Positions 16,106-25,205 of a stretch of 64,000 bases of DNA are shown here, piece after piece. Made by a program: the position numbers and the translations under genes. The stretch lies in assembly GCA_958477305.1 (NCBI GenBank), contig CAUEFI010000005.1, positions 62,001 through 126,000 of the forward strand, in the 5' to 3' direction. The stretch comes from HGM12998 sp900756495. GTDB lineage: Bacteria; Bacillota; Clostridia; Oscillospirales; Oscillospiraceae. The notes under the pieces were generated by a model. That model did no database searches and had not been told where the DNA came from. It was given only the letters and a program-made list of their open reading frames with translations. The first letter of the stretch is position 1. Every line of letters starts with the position of its first letter.

Positions 16106-17659
16106 ATGCCTATTGAGGTAACTGTAGTGGCCGCCGTTATCTGCTTTGTGGTCGCGGCCATTGTGTTTTTCCCGCTTGGATTCCAATACCGCAAGAAGGT
16201 TGCTGAGAAAGAGATTGACAGTGCGGAGGAAGAGGCCAAGCGCATTATTAACGAGTCTATCAAAAGTGCGGAGAGTAAGAAGCGGGAGGCATTGGTAGAG
16301 GCCAAGGAGGAGATCCTTCAGGCCCGTAACGAGTACGAAAAGGAAGTCAAGGAGCGCCGGGCTGATCTGCAGAAGCAGGAGCGCCGGCTTCAGCAGAAGG
16401 AAGAGAACCTGGACCGGAAGACTGAGAACATTGAGAAAAAGGAGGAGACGCTCCAGAATAAACTCAACGATCTGGAGGCCGCCAGGGAAGAGGTAGCGGT
16501 ACTCAAGAGGACTGAGATGGAGGTGCTGGAGCGCATTTCCGGGTTTACTGCTGAGGAGGCTAAAAACTACCTCATTGATCAGCTGGAGGCCGAGGTAACC
16601 CACGAGTCGGCGATGAAGGTTCGTGAAATTGAGGCCCAGTTTAAGGAGGAGGCCGATACCAAGGCGCGGGAGATCCTCTCGCTGGCTATCCAACGCTGCG
16701 CCGCCGACCACGTGGCCGAGGCCACCGTCTCTGTGGTACCCCTGCCCAACGATGAGATGAAGGGGCGCATTATCGGCCGGGAGGGCCGCAATATCCGTAC
16801 GCTGGAAACGATGACGGGTGTGGATCTGATCATCGACGATACGCCTGAGGCGATAACAGTCTCCTGTTTTGACCCGGTGAGGAGGGAGATCGCCCGCATT
16901 GCCCTGGAGAAACTGATCCAGGATGGCCGGATCCACCCTGCCCGCATCGAGGAGATGGTGGAGAAGGCCAAGCGCGAGGTGGACGCCACCATTAAGGCGG
17001 AAGGGGAGCGGGCTATCTTTGAGACCAACGTGCACGGCCTGCATCCGGAATTGGTAAAGCTCCTGGGACGGCAGCGCTACCGTACCAGCTATGGGCAGAA
17101 TGTGCTCAACCACTCGATTGAGGTCTCGCACCTGGCCGGGCTGCTGGCCGCCGAGATCGGGGCCGATATTACAGCGGCCAAGAGGGCGGGCCTTCTCCAT
17201 GACTTGGGCAAGTCGATTGACCATGAGGTGGAGGGCTCTCACGTCCAGATTGGTGTGGAATTGGCACGCAAGTATCATGAGAATGAGGAGATTGTTCACG
17301 CCATTGAGGCACACCACAACGATGTGGAGCCTCATAGTATTGTGGCCTGTCTGGTACAGGCTGCAGACGCGATTTCTGCCGCACGGCCGGGGGCCCGGCG
17401 GGAGAATCTGGAGAACTATATTAAACGGCTGGAGAAATTGGAGGAGGTTACCGCTTCCTTCCCGGGAGTGGAGAAATCCTTTGCGATTCAGGCCGGCCGT
17501 GAAGTCCGAATCATGGTGTCTCCTGACAAGGTCTCCGAGGATCAGATGGTTCTGCTTGCGCGGGATATTGCCAAGAAGATTGAGGACGAGCTGGAGTATC
17601 CGGGACAGATTAAAGTTCATGTGCTCCGGGAGACCAAGGTTATCGAGTACGCGAAGTAA
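16106..17659 (+). CDS. rny: Ribonuclease Y
   Basis: A 517-residue protein of normal length. It has an N-terminal membrane helix (about 3-24), a long coiled coil (about 30-190, rich in E, K and R), a KH domain with GRIIGREGRNIRTLE near residue 215, and an HD domain with HSIEVSHLAGLLA and LLHDLGKSID. It is the membrane-bound endoribonuclease that starts mRNA turnover in Firmicutes. ATG 16106 gives the usual short N-terminus. GTG 16091 directly abuts the Shine-Dalgarno and is less likely. A GC-rich terminator follows. Confidence 0.96.
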   Translation: MPIEVTVVAAVICFVVAAIVFFPLGFQYRKKVAEKEIDSAEEEAKRIINESIKSAESKKREALVEAKEEILQARNEYEKEVKERRADLQKQERRLQQKEENLDRKTENIEKKEETLQNKLNDLEAAREEVAVLKRTEMEVLERISGFTAEEAKNYLIDQLEAEVTHESAMKVREIEAQFKEEADTKAREILSLAIQRCAADHVAEATVSVVPLPNDEMKGRIIGREGRNIRTLETMTGVDLIIDDTPEAITVSCFDPVRREIARIALEKLIQDGRIHPARIEEMVEKAKREVDATIKAEGERAIFETNVHGLHPELVKLLGRQRYRTSYGQNVLNHSIEVSHLAGLLAAEIGADITAAKRAGLLHDLGKSIDHEVEGSHVQIGVELARKYHENEEIVHAIEAHHNDVEPHSIVACLVQAADAISAARPGARRENLENYIKRLEKLEEVTASFPGVEKSFAIQAGREVRIMVSPDKVSEDQMVLLARDIAKKIEDELEYPGQIKVHVLRETKVIEYAK

Positions 17660-17684
17660 GCCGCGGCAGACAGACAACGTGAAA

Positions 17685-17716
17685 CGCGCGCCCCGGCTGC
17701 GGCCGGGGCGCGCGTT
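17685..17716 (+). terminator. Terminator of rny
   Basis: A 13-bp very GC-rich stem (17685-17697 with 17702-17714) is followed by a short TTATT. Confidence 0.75.
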
Positions 17717-17737
17717 ATTGACGCTGGGGGTGCTCAC

Positions 17738-18295
17738 ATGAAAAGGACCGTACCGGAAGAGAAGGGAAACCCTGCACTGCACCTCTATCTTTGGCTTCAG
17801 GCTTTGGTGACTGCACTGGTTAGCATTACGCTGATTTTTACTTTTATAGGCCGTATCACTCCGGTAAATGGGACCTCCATGGAACCCACCCTCCGGCATG
17901 GGGATTTGATGCTGGTTCAAACCATTGGCTATACGCCCAGACAGGGGGATATCGTGGTGCTCACCAAGGCGTTTGACGCCGCTGATGGGCCGATTGTCAA
18001 GCGGGTCGTGGCCACGGGCGGACAGAGCGTGTATATCAACTATTTGGCGGGAACAATTACTGTGGATGGAGCTGTTTTGGAAGAACCCTATCTGAAAGAG
18101 GATATGGCTGCACCAGATTATGCTCATATCACTACTGTGACAGTGCCTGAGGGCGCCATCTTCGTCATGGGGGACAATCGCAACCACTCGAGTGATTCCC
18201 GGCACGTTACATTGGGGCCGGTGGACAGCAGGTATGTAATCGGGGGAGCCAGGTTTGTCTTTTTCCCCTTTCAAGATGTTGGAACAATCTGTTGA
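17738..18295 (+). CDS. lepB: Signal peptidase I
   Basis: A 185-residue type I (S26) signal peptidase. One N-terminal membrane helix (about 19-38) is followed by GTSMEPTLRHGD with catalytic S47, GDIVVLTK, and VKRVVATGGQ with the catalytic lysine at K88. VPEGAIFVMGDNRNHSSDSR is box D. The catalytic domain faces outside and removes Sec and Tat signal peptides. The start follows GGGGGTG and lies just after the rny terminator. Confidence 0.93.
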   Translation: MKRTVPEEKGNPALHLYLWLQALVTALVSITLIFTFIGRITPVNGTSMEPTLRHGDLMLVQTIGYTPRQGDIVVLTKAFDAADGPIVKRVVATGGQSVYINYLAGTITVDGAVLEEPYLKEDMAAPDYAHITTVTVPEGAIFVMGDNRNHSSDSRHVTLGPVDSRYVIGGARFVFFPFQDVGTIC

Positions 18296-18300
18296 TTTCA

Positions 18301-18334
18301 GAGGAGCCGGTGCCGTCAGCGGCACCGGCTCCTC
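18301..18334 (+). terminator. Hairpin after lepB
   Basis: A perfect 15-bp stem (18301-18315 with 18320-18334) with a 4-nt loop, six bases after the stop, without a T-run. The next roughly 250 bp up to 18590 hold no gene I can support. Confidence 0.65.
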
Positions 18335-18589
18335 TGACTGTATGTGGAGAGAGACCATGATGCCGCCCGACATCCTTTCAGAGCCTCTTTCGCAGGGAAA
18401 GGGGTACAACCGTGGAACAGTACATACCTACCAGTTCTCTCGACGGCTACGGGGCTCCCCTGGCCCCAGCTTTGGCCTCTGAGCGCACAACTCCCAATTG
18501 CTATCAGTGTGGCACTCTGTGGCGGACATCAGACAGCATTGTTCAATGGTGGCGGTTTCACATGGGCAAAGCGACTGCTTTTTCGCGGC

Positions 18590-18967
18590 TCAGCCGCCTT
18601 CTGGAAAGCCGCAGCTACAGCTGTTCCCCTCGTGGCTGGAGCAGCCGGTGCCGCCTACATAGTCGCGAATGAGCTCCAGCTCATACCGGTCCATAGCGCG
18701 GATGGCATCGGAGAGCAGCAGGCCGGCAGCCTGATAGCGCGTGATACAATAGCCGGCAATTTGTTCGAACGCCTCTTTGCTGTAGATATCTCCGCAGAGT
18801 AAAACCTCTACATCGGCCTTGCGCAGGGCCTCGGGGATGTGGTCGGTGACAAATTGAGCGCTGCCGAGGTCGTCGCTGTCGGCGATCAAGACGCATGCGG
18901 CTTCATCGTAAGTGGGAGCGATGCGCGCCTCTGGAGACGCCTCGGTAAGAGCGGCTGAGATCATCAT
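18590..18967 (-). CDS. NifX/NifB-like Fe-Mo cofactor-binding family protein
   Basis: A 125-residue protein. The order is a short N-terminal strand, a region with DDLGSAQFVTDHIPEALRKADVEVLLCGDIYSKEAFEQIAGYCITRYQAAG, and a Cys-rich tail with CSS and CSCG spacing. This resembles the dinitrogenase iron-molybdenum cofactor fold seen in NifX/NafY-like proteins, which carry metal clusters. The ATG at 18967 is chosen because GGGAGGT lies 9 bases upstream. It is divergent from the molybdenum hydroxylase gene, which fits a cofactor-handling role. That role is inference and the family match is by eye. Confidence 0.65.
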   Translation of the reverse strand: MMISAALTEASPEARIAPTYDEAACVLIADSDDLGSAQFVTDHIPEALRKADVEVLLCGDIYSKEAFEQIAGYCITRYQAAGLLLSDAIRAMDRYELELIRDYVGGTGCSSHEGNSCSCGFPEGG

Positions 18968-19220
18968 TTGACAGGTACCTCCCATGAACTGGAATGAGCA
19001 GAGATAGACACGGATTTCTTATCCAATTTTACTATACCGGTTTTTGTGAAGAAAAGCAAGGCATACAATCTGCCTAAAAATATGAAGGGGAATACGCGAA
19101 CTGTATGGGATTGACGACAAGATCATCATTCTCTGCACTTGTCAAAGGAAGGGGGATTCACTATTATTATATTATCTGGAGTTCTGGAAAACGAAAACAG
19201 GAAGGAGATACAGAGGGGAC

Positions 19221-22058
19221 ATGAAAAAGCTTTCTCGCAAATCGCTGGTGATCAACGGAGCCCAGAGATTCGTTTTGTATGATGCGGAGAAGGACAGTCT
19301 GGCCCTGGCCCTGCGCCGGCTGGGACTGACCGGCACAAAGATTGGCTGCGGTACGGGCGTATGCGGCGCCTGCACGGTCATTCTGAATGGAAAAGTGACG
19401 CGGGCCTGTGTGGTCAAAATGAAGCGGGTTCCTGAGTTCGCCGAGATCCTGACCATTGAGGGGATTGGCGCGCCCGGCCGCCTGCACCCCCTGCAGCAGG
19501 CGTGGATTACCTATGGAGGCGTTCAGTGCGGCTTCTGTACGCCTGGCTTTATTGTCTCTGCCTACGGACTGCTTCAGGAAAATCCCAACCCCACCCGCCA
19601 GGAGGTCCGCGCCTGGTTTGAGAAGAACCGCAATGTATGCCGCTGCACGGGCTACAAGCCCCTTGTGGACTGCGTGATGGAGGCCGCGGCTGTGATGCGC
19701 GGTGAAAAGACCATGGAGGACATCACCTGGAAGAAGGGGGAGAACGAGGACTACTACGGCAGCCGGCTGCCCCGCCCCACGGCCCTGTCCAAGGTCTGCG
19801 GCCTCACTGATTATGGCGACGACATTGCGCTGAAAATGCCTGAGGGGGTGGCCTATCTGGCGCCTGTTATGGCCGGCGTACCCCACGCCCGGATCAGGGG
19901 GATCGACGTCTCGGCCGCCGAGGCGCTGCCCGGCGTGATCAAGGTGCTCACGGCCAGGGACGTCAAGGGCACCAATGATATCTCCTTCCCCGCCGTTGTC
20001 CCCAGGCAAAAGGGACAGGGTTCGCCCAAGTTCCCCATCATCTGTGGCGACACCGTCAACCGCCGGGGAGATGTAGTGGCAGTGGTGGCCGCGGTCAGTC
20101 ACGACCTGGCCCGGGAGGCCGCTAAGCTGGTCAAGCCTGATCTGGAGATCCTGCCCTCCTACATGAATGTGCTGGAGTCCTTTGCGCCGGGAGCCCTGCA
20201 GCTCCACGAGAATATCCCCAACCAGTACCTCTTTGCCCCCTGCTACAAGGGGGAGGATACCGAGGAGATCTTTGAAGACGCCCCCATCGTGGTGGAGGGA
20301 TCCTGGCACAGCCAGCACGAACCCCACCTGCCCATCGAGCCCGACGTGTTCCAGGGCTACTGGGACGAGGACGGGATGCTCACCATTATGAGCAAGACCC
20401 ATGATCTCTACGGCTGCCGCAACGAGCTGGCCCCAGCTATCGGTATGGACCCGGAGAAGGTCCGCATGATCAACAATCCCGCCGGCGGCTGTTTCGGCTA
20501 CTCCACCATCTCCAGCGTGTTCGCCATTGCAGGTGTGGCGGTTATGGCCCTGGATATGCCGGTCTCCATGACGTTGAGCTATGAGGAACATATGCACATG
20601 ACGGGCAAACGCTCCGCCACATACTCCAATGGCCGTCTGGCCTGCGATGAGGAGGGTAAGATCCTGGCTGTGGAGTGCGATGTGGCCATGGATCACGGCG
20701 CCTATGCCGGCACGGCCTCCATTGCTTTCGGCAACCTGATTTCCGTCCCCTTCCAGGGGTATAATATACCCAATATGAAGATGCTGGCGCGGGCGGGCGC
20801 CTCCAACCATAATTTTACCTGCGCCTACCGCGGCTTCGGAGGTCCGCAGATCTATACCATGAGCGAAGCGCTCACGGACATGGCGGCTGAGAAGGCCGGC
20901 ATCGACGCCTGGGAGTTCCGCATGAAAAACGTGGCCCGCGAGGGAGATCTGACCATCAACAGCCGTCCCTATCTGTCCTATACCTATCCGGAGCTTCTGA
21001 TGAAGCTCAAGCCCCACTACGATGCCTTCAAGGCCGAGGCTGAAGCGGCCAAGGCGGAAGGGCGCCATGTGGGCGTCGGCATGGCCATGGGCGGCTTCAA
21101 CGTGGGCAAGGGCTTTATCGACCACTGTGAAAACGCCCTGGAGCTCTGCGACGGAGGGTATATCAACGTCTACAATACCTGGCAGGATCTGGGCCAGGGG
21201 GGAGACATCGGGACGCTTACCCATGTGCTGAAGGTGCTGGAGCCCCTGCACCTTACCCCCGAGCAGGTTCGGTTTGTGACCTGTGACACCAAGCTGGCCC
21301 CCGACTCCGGCCTGTCCGCTGCCAGCCGTTCCCACTTTATGAATGGCCGCGCCCTGCTCGACGCAGGGAGCAAGCTTCTCAGCGCCATGCGCAGGGAGGA
21401 CGGAACCTATCGTACCTACGAGGAGATGGTGGCCGAGGGGATTCCCACCAAGTATATGGGCCATACCGACGAATCCGGACAGGGCTATGACCCCTGCCAG
21501 GATCCCAACACCGGCGAGGGCAACCGCTTTGCCCAGTATACCTACGGCGTGAGCTGCGCCCTGGTAGAGGTGGATGTGGAGACGGGCAAGGTCAAGGTAC
21601 TTCGGTATGCGATCGCCACCGACGTAGGAGTCATCGGCAACCGGCTCTCCGTGGAGGGGCAGGGCTACGGCGGCATCTCCCACTCCATCGGCTTTGCCCT
21701 CAGTGAGGACTATGACGGCACGGACAGGGCCAAGAATATGGCCTACTGCGGCATTCCCACCTGTGAGGTTATCCCTGACGACATCACCCTGGAATTCCTG
21801 GAGACCAACCCGCGGCCCAACGGCCCCCACGGATCCAGCGGCTGCGCTGAGGTCTTCCAGAGTTCTACCCATATGCCCATCATCAATGCCATCAATAACG
21901 CCTGCGGCGTGCGGATCTATGACCTGCCCGCCACGCCGGCCAAGATCAAGGCGGCCTGGGAAAAGCTGCAGCGGGGCGAGGATCTGACGCCTCCCAAATA
22001 CTTCTTCGGCTCCGAGTTTGAGGACGAGCTGGAATACATCAGAGAGAATCCCATTTAA
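19221..22058 (+). CDS. MOP-type molybdenum aldehyde oxidoreductase (xanthine oxidase family)
   Basis: A 945-residue single-chain enzyme. The N-terminal plant-type [2Fe-2S] domain has GCGTGVCGACTVILNGKVTRAC. The second [2Fe-2S] domain has QCGFCTPGFIVSA and CRCTGYKPLVD. From about residue 175 the two molybdopterin domains follow, with KGEDTEEIF, PHLPIEPDVFQGY, TCAYRGFGGPQ and the C-terminal GPHGSSGCAEVF, which holds the expected catalytic Glu. Sequence order is strikingly close to Desulfovibrio gigas MOP: there is no FAD domain, and LHPLQQAWITYGGVQCGFC and NVCRCTGYKPLVD are near identical. It would oxidise an aldehyde or heterocycle using water. The product of the next gene, with flavin and Fe-S sites, is the likely electron partner. 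Confidence 0.93.
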   Translation: MKKLSRKSLVINGAQRFVLYDAEKDSLALALRRLGLTGTKIGCGTGVCGACTVILNGKVTRACVVKMKRVPEFAEILTIEGIGAPGRLHPLQQAWITYGGVQCGFCTPGFIVSAYGLLQENPNPTRQEVRAWFEKNRNVCRCTGYKPLVDCVMEAAAVMRGEKTMEDITWKKGENEDYYGSRLPRPTALSKVCGLTDYGDDIALKMPEGVAYLAPVMAGVPHARIRGIDVSAAEALPGVIKVLTARDVKGTNDISFPAVVPRQKGQGSPKFPIICGDTVNRRGDVVAVVAAVSHDLAREAAKLVKPDLEILPSYMNVLESFAPGALQLHENIPNQYLFAPCYKGEDTEEIFEDAPIVVEGSWHSQHEPHLPIEPDVFQGYWDEDGMLTIMSKTHDLYGCRNELAPAIGMDPEKVRMINNPAGGCFGYSTISSVFAIAGVAVMALDMPVSMTLSYEEHMHMTGKRSATYSNGRLACDEEGKILAVECDVAMDHGAYAGTASIAFGNLISVPFQGYNIPNMKMLARAGASNHNFTCAYRGFGGPQIYTMSEALTDMAAEKAGIDAWEFRMKNVAREGDLTINSRPYLSYTYPELLMKLKPHYDAFKAEAEAAKAEGRHVGVGMAMGGFNVGKGFIDHCENALELCDGGYINVYNTWQDLGQGGDIGTLTHVLKVLEPLHLTPEQVRFVTCDTKLAPDSGLSAASRSHFMNGRALLDAGSKLLSAMRREDGTYRTYEEMVAEGIPTKYMGHTDESGQGYDPCQDPNTGEGNRFAQYTYGVSCALVEVDVETGKVKVLRYAIATDVGVIGNRLSVEGQGYGGISHSIGFALSEDYDGTDRAKNMAYCGIPTCEVIPDDITLEFLETNPRPNGPHGSSGCAEVFQSSTHMPIINAINNACGVRIYDLPATPAKIKAAWEKLQRGEDLTPPKYFFGSEFEDELEYIRENPI

Positions 22059-22076
22059 GCTGGGAAGAACCGAACA

Positions 22077-22106
22077 GGGGTGCGGTACAGCCGTGTGCCG
22101 CACCCC
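22077..22106 (+). other. Intergenic hairpin in the molybdenum operon
   Basis: A 9-bp stem (22077-22085 with 22098-22106) lies between the two genes, without a T-run. It may tune expression or protect the upstream mRNA. Confidence 0.5.
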
Positions 22107-22132
22107 TTGCGGCATGAAAGGAGTGCGAAGCA

Positions 22133-24367
22133 GTGAAGCGAGAGGAAGTCTTCGCCTTTACCGCAGGTTGTTACAGCGGAGAACCCGCCTCCTGCACCTT
22201 TGCCTGTCCCTTCCGGCTGGACCTCCGCTCCTTTCTGAAAAAGGCGGGCCGGGGCCGCTGGAGCGCAGCAGCCAAGGAGCTGGCCATGGCCCTGCCGTTC
22301 CCAGTGGTGGTCAACGCCCTGTGTCCCCGTCCATGTGAGGGCGCCTGTCAGCGGGAGACTGTCCTGGGGGAGGAGCCTGTGGCCATCGGAATGATCGAGA
22401 GCGCCTGCCTCAGGGCCGAGGTTAAGAAGGAGCGGGCAGCCTATACGCTGCCCCCGCTCGCCCAGCGGGCGGCCGTAATAGGCGCGGGACCGGTGGGACT
22501 GGCCTGCGCCCTCTATTTGGGCCGCAAGCGTTACCAGGTAACGGTCTTTGAGCGTGAGGGCGGCTGGGGCGGTTCTTTGCGGAATCACACGGAATTTGAG
22601 GCGTTTGACAGAGATTTTACCCAGCGCTTTTCTGATACCGGGGCAGATTTCCGGTTTCACACGGAGATTCGGGATTTGAAGGCCCTGGAGGAGTATGATG
22701 TGGTCTTCCTGGCCACCGGCGCGGACGGCGCGGATTTTGGACTGTTGAAAGATTGGAGCGCCGAGCTGGGCTCCACTGCCGATCCGAGGGTATTCCTCAG
22801 CGGCGCGCTGGCCGGGCTCTCGGCCATTGAGGGCATGGCCCATGCCGCTGTGGTCGCCAAAGCCATGGAGTCCTTTCTTCAATCGGGAAGTCCGGAGTAT
22901 GCCAGGGAGGACTGGGACAGGACGAAGTGTACCCGGTATGTCCCTCACAGGGGCGAGCCCCCAAGTCCCCATGTGGTTCCGGCGGGAGAGACCTATACTC
23001 CAGAGGAGGCTCAGGCTGAGGCCGGGCGCTGTATGCAGTGCGACTGCGAGGCCTGTATGGGGGCCTGCGAGCTGCTTCAAAAGTATAAGAAAAAGCCGCC
23101 ACGGATTGCCGTCGATGTGGCCCAGGACGGGCAGACCCGAAACTCGGTGAGTTCGGCCTGCATTACCCGTCAGACCTGGTCGTGCAGCCAGTGCGGGCGC
23201 TGTGGCACGCTATGCGACGAAGGAGTGGATCTCTGCGGCCTCTTTGCGCTCTCAAGAAAGGACCGGGTGGCGGGAGGCGCTTACCCGCCCGCTTTCCACG
23301 GCTACCGCCTGGCGGAGATGGCCCATGCGGCGGGGGAGGGGAGTCTGCTCCGGCCCGCTCCGGGGGAAGAGAGGTGCAGCTATGCTTTCTTCCCCGGCTG
23401 CCGCTTGGGTGGAGCCAACCCGGAATATGTGACCCGTTCCTACGCCTGGCTGCGGGAGAAGACCGGTTCGGCGGGACTTATTCTCAACTGCTGCGGTATT
23501 CCTGCCCTGTGGGCCGGGGAAGAGAAACGTTTTCTGGACCATATCGAGCGTCTCCGGGCAGATTGGGAGGCCATCGGCAGGCCTACCCTGGTCTATGCCT
23601 GCGCCAGCTGCCGCAAGACTCTGGAGCGTTTCCTGCCTGAGATCCCGCTGATATCTCTGTATGAGCTGCTGGAGCCCTCTGGAATGGCGAACGCATGGGA
23701 GGCTGCCGTCTTCGACCCCTGCGCCGCCGCCGGTATGGCGGAGGTCAGAGAGGCGGTCAGACGCCTGGCGCTGGGGTGCGGCGCAGTGCTCTCCGATTAC
23801 GACAGCAGCGGAAAGTGCTGCGGCTTTGGCGGTCATATGGAGCTGGCAAACCCCGCCCTGTACGACGAGATTACAGCCAGCCGCTGCGCAGAGAGCGAAC
23901 TGCCCTTCCTGGTCTACTGCGTAAACTGCAGAGAAGTGTTCCAAGTGCATGGGAAGCCGTGCGCCCATATTTTGGATTTGGTATTTGGCCTGGAGCAGAG
24001 AGGTGTGCTTACTTTGGAGGAGAAAAAGGAGAACATACTGCGGGTCAAAGGAATGCTGCTGCAGGAGCACTGGGGAGAGACATTCGTCCCCCAGGCCAGC
24101 CCGTGGGATACGCTTAAAGTTGAGACGGCGCCTGCCGCGCTGAAAAAGATGGAGCGCCTGCTGATTCCCCTCTCTGACGTAAAGGAGACCATCTGGCGGA
24201 ATGAGGAATCCGGCGAGGGGTTTCAGAACGATGCCGGAGAGGTAGTATGCCGTACGGTGGGGAACTACCTCACCTGCTGGGTCCGGTATACCAGAGAAGG
24301 GGAGACCTATCGGGTCTCCGACGTCTATGCCCACCGGATGCACATCAGAGAGGATGGGGAGGCGTAA
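22133..24367 (+). CDS. FAD oxidoreductase / dicluster-binding protein fused to CCG (HdrD-like) domains
   Basis: A 744-residue protein. Residues about 1-90 are Cys-rich and like the Fe-S part of GltD-type dehydrogenases (CTFACP, CPRPCEGACQRE). A Rossmann segment, AAVIGAGPVGLACALYLGRK, starts near 117. A second dicluster region (CMQCDCEACMGAC and CSQCGRCGTLC) lies near 300-365. Two CCG-type modules follow (LNCCGIPALW, YACASCRKTL, then KCCGFGGHMELANP and VYCVNCREVF), as in GlpC/HdrD subunits. A C-terminal extension (about 650-744) has no match I know. The GTG at 22133 follows AAAGGAG. It probably takes electrons from the molybdenum enzyme to a soluble or quinone acceptor. Confidence 0.85.
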   Translation: MKREEVFAFTAGCYSGEPASCTFACPFRLDLRSFLKKAGRGRWSAAAKELAMALPFPVVVNALCPRPCEGACQRETVLGEEPVAIGMIESACLRAEVKKERAAYTLPPLAQRAAVIGAGPVGLACALYLGRKRYQVTVFEREGGWGGSLRNHTEFEAFDRDFTQRFSDTGADFRFHTEIRDLKALEEYDVVFLATGADGADFGLLKDWSAELGSTADPRVFLSGALAGLSAIEGMAHAAVVAKAMESFLQSGSPEYAREDWDRTKCTRYVPHRGEPPSPHVVPAGETYTPEEAQAEAGRCMQCDCEACMGACELLQKYKKKPPRIAVDVAQDGQTRNSVSSACITRQTWSCSQCGRCGTLCDEGVDLCGLFALSRKDRVAGGAYPPAFHGYRLAEMAHAAGEGSLLRPAPGEERCSYAFFPGCRLGGANPEYVTRSYAWLREKTGSAGLILNCCGIPALWAGEEKRFLDHIERLRADWEAIGRPTLVYACASCRKTLERFLPEIPLISLYELLEPSGMANAWEAAVFDPCAAAGMAEVREAVRRLALGCGAVLSDYDSSGKCCGFGGHMELANPALYDEITASRCAESELPFLVYCVNCREVFQVHGKPCAHILDLVFGLEQRGVLTLEEKKENILRVKGMLLQEHWGETFVPQASPWDTLKVETAPAALKKMERLLIPLSDVKETIWRNEESGEGFQNDAGEVVCRTVGNYLTCWVRYTREGETYRVSDVYAHRMHIREDGEA

Positions 24368-24369
24368 GG

Positions 24370-24567
24370 ATGGAGAGTGGAAACGGAGGCTGGAAGTGCC
24401 GCAAATGCGGAAAGGAGCTGGTCCCGGAGAAGGTGGTCTTCGACTACCTGGGACACACGTTCAGCGAGACGCTGTACCGCTGCCCGCACTGCGGCCGGGC
24501 TATGATCCCCGGGGAACTGGCTGAGGGCAAAATGGCCGAAGTGGAGACTATGCTGGAGGATAAATAG
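24370..24567 (+). CDS. Small zinc-ribbon redox protein (DVU_1557-like)
   Basis: A 65-residue protein with CRKCGKEL and CPHCGRAM, plus a conserved-looking centre VFDYLGHTFSETLYR. It resembles the small protein I recall next to the MOP and dicluster genes in Desulfovibrio vulgaris (DVU_1557 type). It starts two bases after the previous stop, preceded by AAGG, so it is co-translated. It probably binds one metal and helps electron transfer or assembly; this is inference. Confidence 0.75.
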   Translation: MESGNGGWKCRKCGKELVPEKVVFDYLGHTFSETLYRCPHCGRAMIPGELAEGKMAEVETMLEDK

Positions 24568-24598
24568 CGAGAGACGAGAGATCGGATGAGAGGAAACG

Positions 24599-24646
24599 AG
24601 GACCCGGCAGTTCCGCGTCAGCGGAGCCGCCGGGTCCTAAATGTTT
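24599..24646 (+). terminator. Terminator of the molybdenum operon
   Basis: Outer 10-bp arms (24599-24608 with 24629-24638) enclose a second stem and are followed by a T-run. Confidence 0.85.
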
Positions 24647-24707
24647 TTTGCTTTTTGACAGATTTTGCACCGCTGTGTTGTTATAGAGGTGAAAGGAGGC
24701 GGGGCTT

Positions 24708-25205
24708 ATGGATGAGACGCAGGCGGAATACCTGGTGGATCGATACGCGGACATGCTGGTGCGCATCGGCTACACCTGGTTTTCCAACCGGGACGATGCT
24801 CAGGATCTGTGCCAGACAGTGCTGCTCAAGCTGCTGGAGCACCCACGTGTCTTCCCCGACGAGGGACAGGAACGGGCCTGGGTGATCCGAATGGCCGTCA
24901 ACGTGTGCAAAAACCTGAAAAAGAGCGCCTGGTTCCGCCGGACAGTGGGGCTGGAGGAGGGGCTGCATCTCACTGTACAGGTTCCGCCGGAGGAGGAGAG
25001 CGAGGTGCTCCCTCTGGTGCAGCAGCTTCCCCTCAAGTACCGGCGGGTCCTCTACCTGCGGTACTACGAGGGGTACCAGGTGGGGGAAATTGCCGCCCTC
25101 CTGGGAGTGCGCCCCGCCCTGGTGAGCACGCATCTGACCCGTGCACGGGCAAAACTGAAAATCATGTTGGAGGACGAAGGCTATGGAAAAACAATACCGG
25201 AGTGA
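24708..25205 (+). CDS. ECF-type RNA polymerase sigma factor
   Basis: A 165-residue group 4 sigma factor. Region 2 is about 10-70 (YADMLVRIGYTWFSNRDDAQDLCQTVLLKLLEH). Region 4 is about 105-150 (LPLKYRRVLYLRYYEGYQVGEIAALLGVRPALVSTHLTRARAKLK). Its gene overlaps the next by 23 nt, the usual sign of a sigma/anti-sigma pair. It likely drives its own operon, but no target promoter pair can be assigned. Confidence 0.92.
   Translation: MDETQAEYLVDRYADMLVRIGYTWFSNRDDAQDLCQTVLLKLLEHPRVFPDEGQERAWVIRMAVNVCKNLKKSAWFRRTVGLEEGLHLTVQVPPEEESEVLPLVQQLPLKYRRVLYLRYYEGYQVGEIAALLGVRPALVSTHLTRARAKLKIMLEDEGYGKTIPE

Noticed and set aside
18412..18672. 86-residue plus-strand frame after lepB (GTG start)
   Set aside because: Overlaps the better supported NifX-like gene on the other strand, has no domain and turns Arg/Ser-rich in the overlap. 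It may be a remnant, but I cannot support it.
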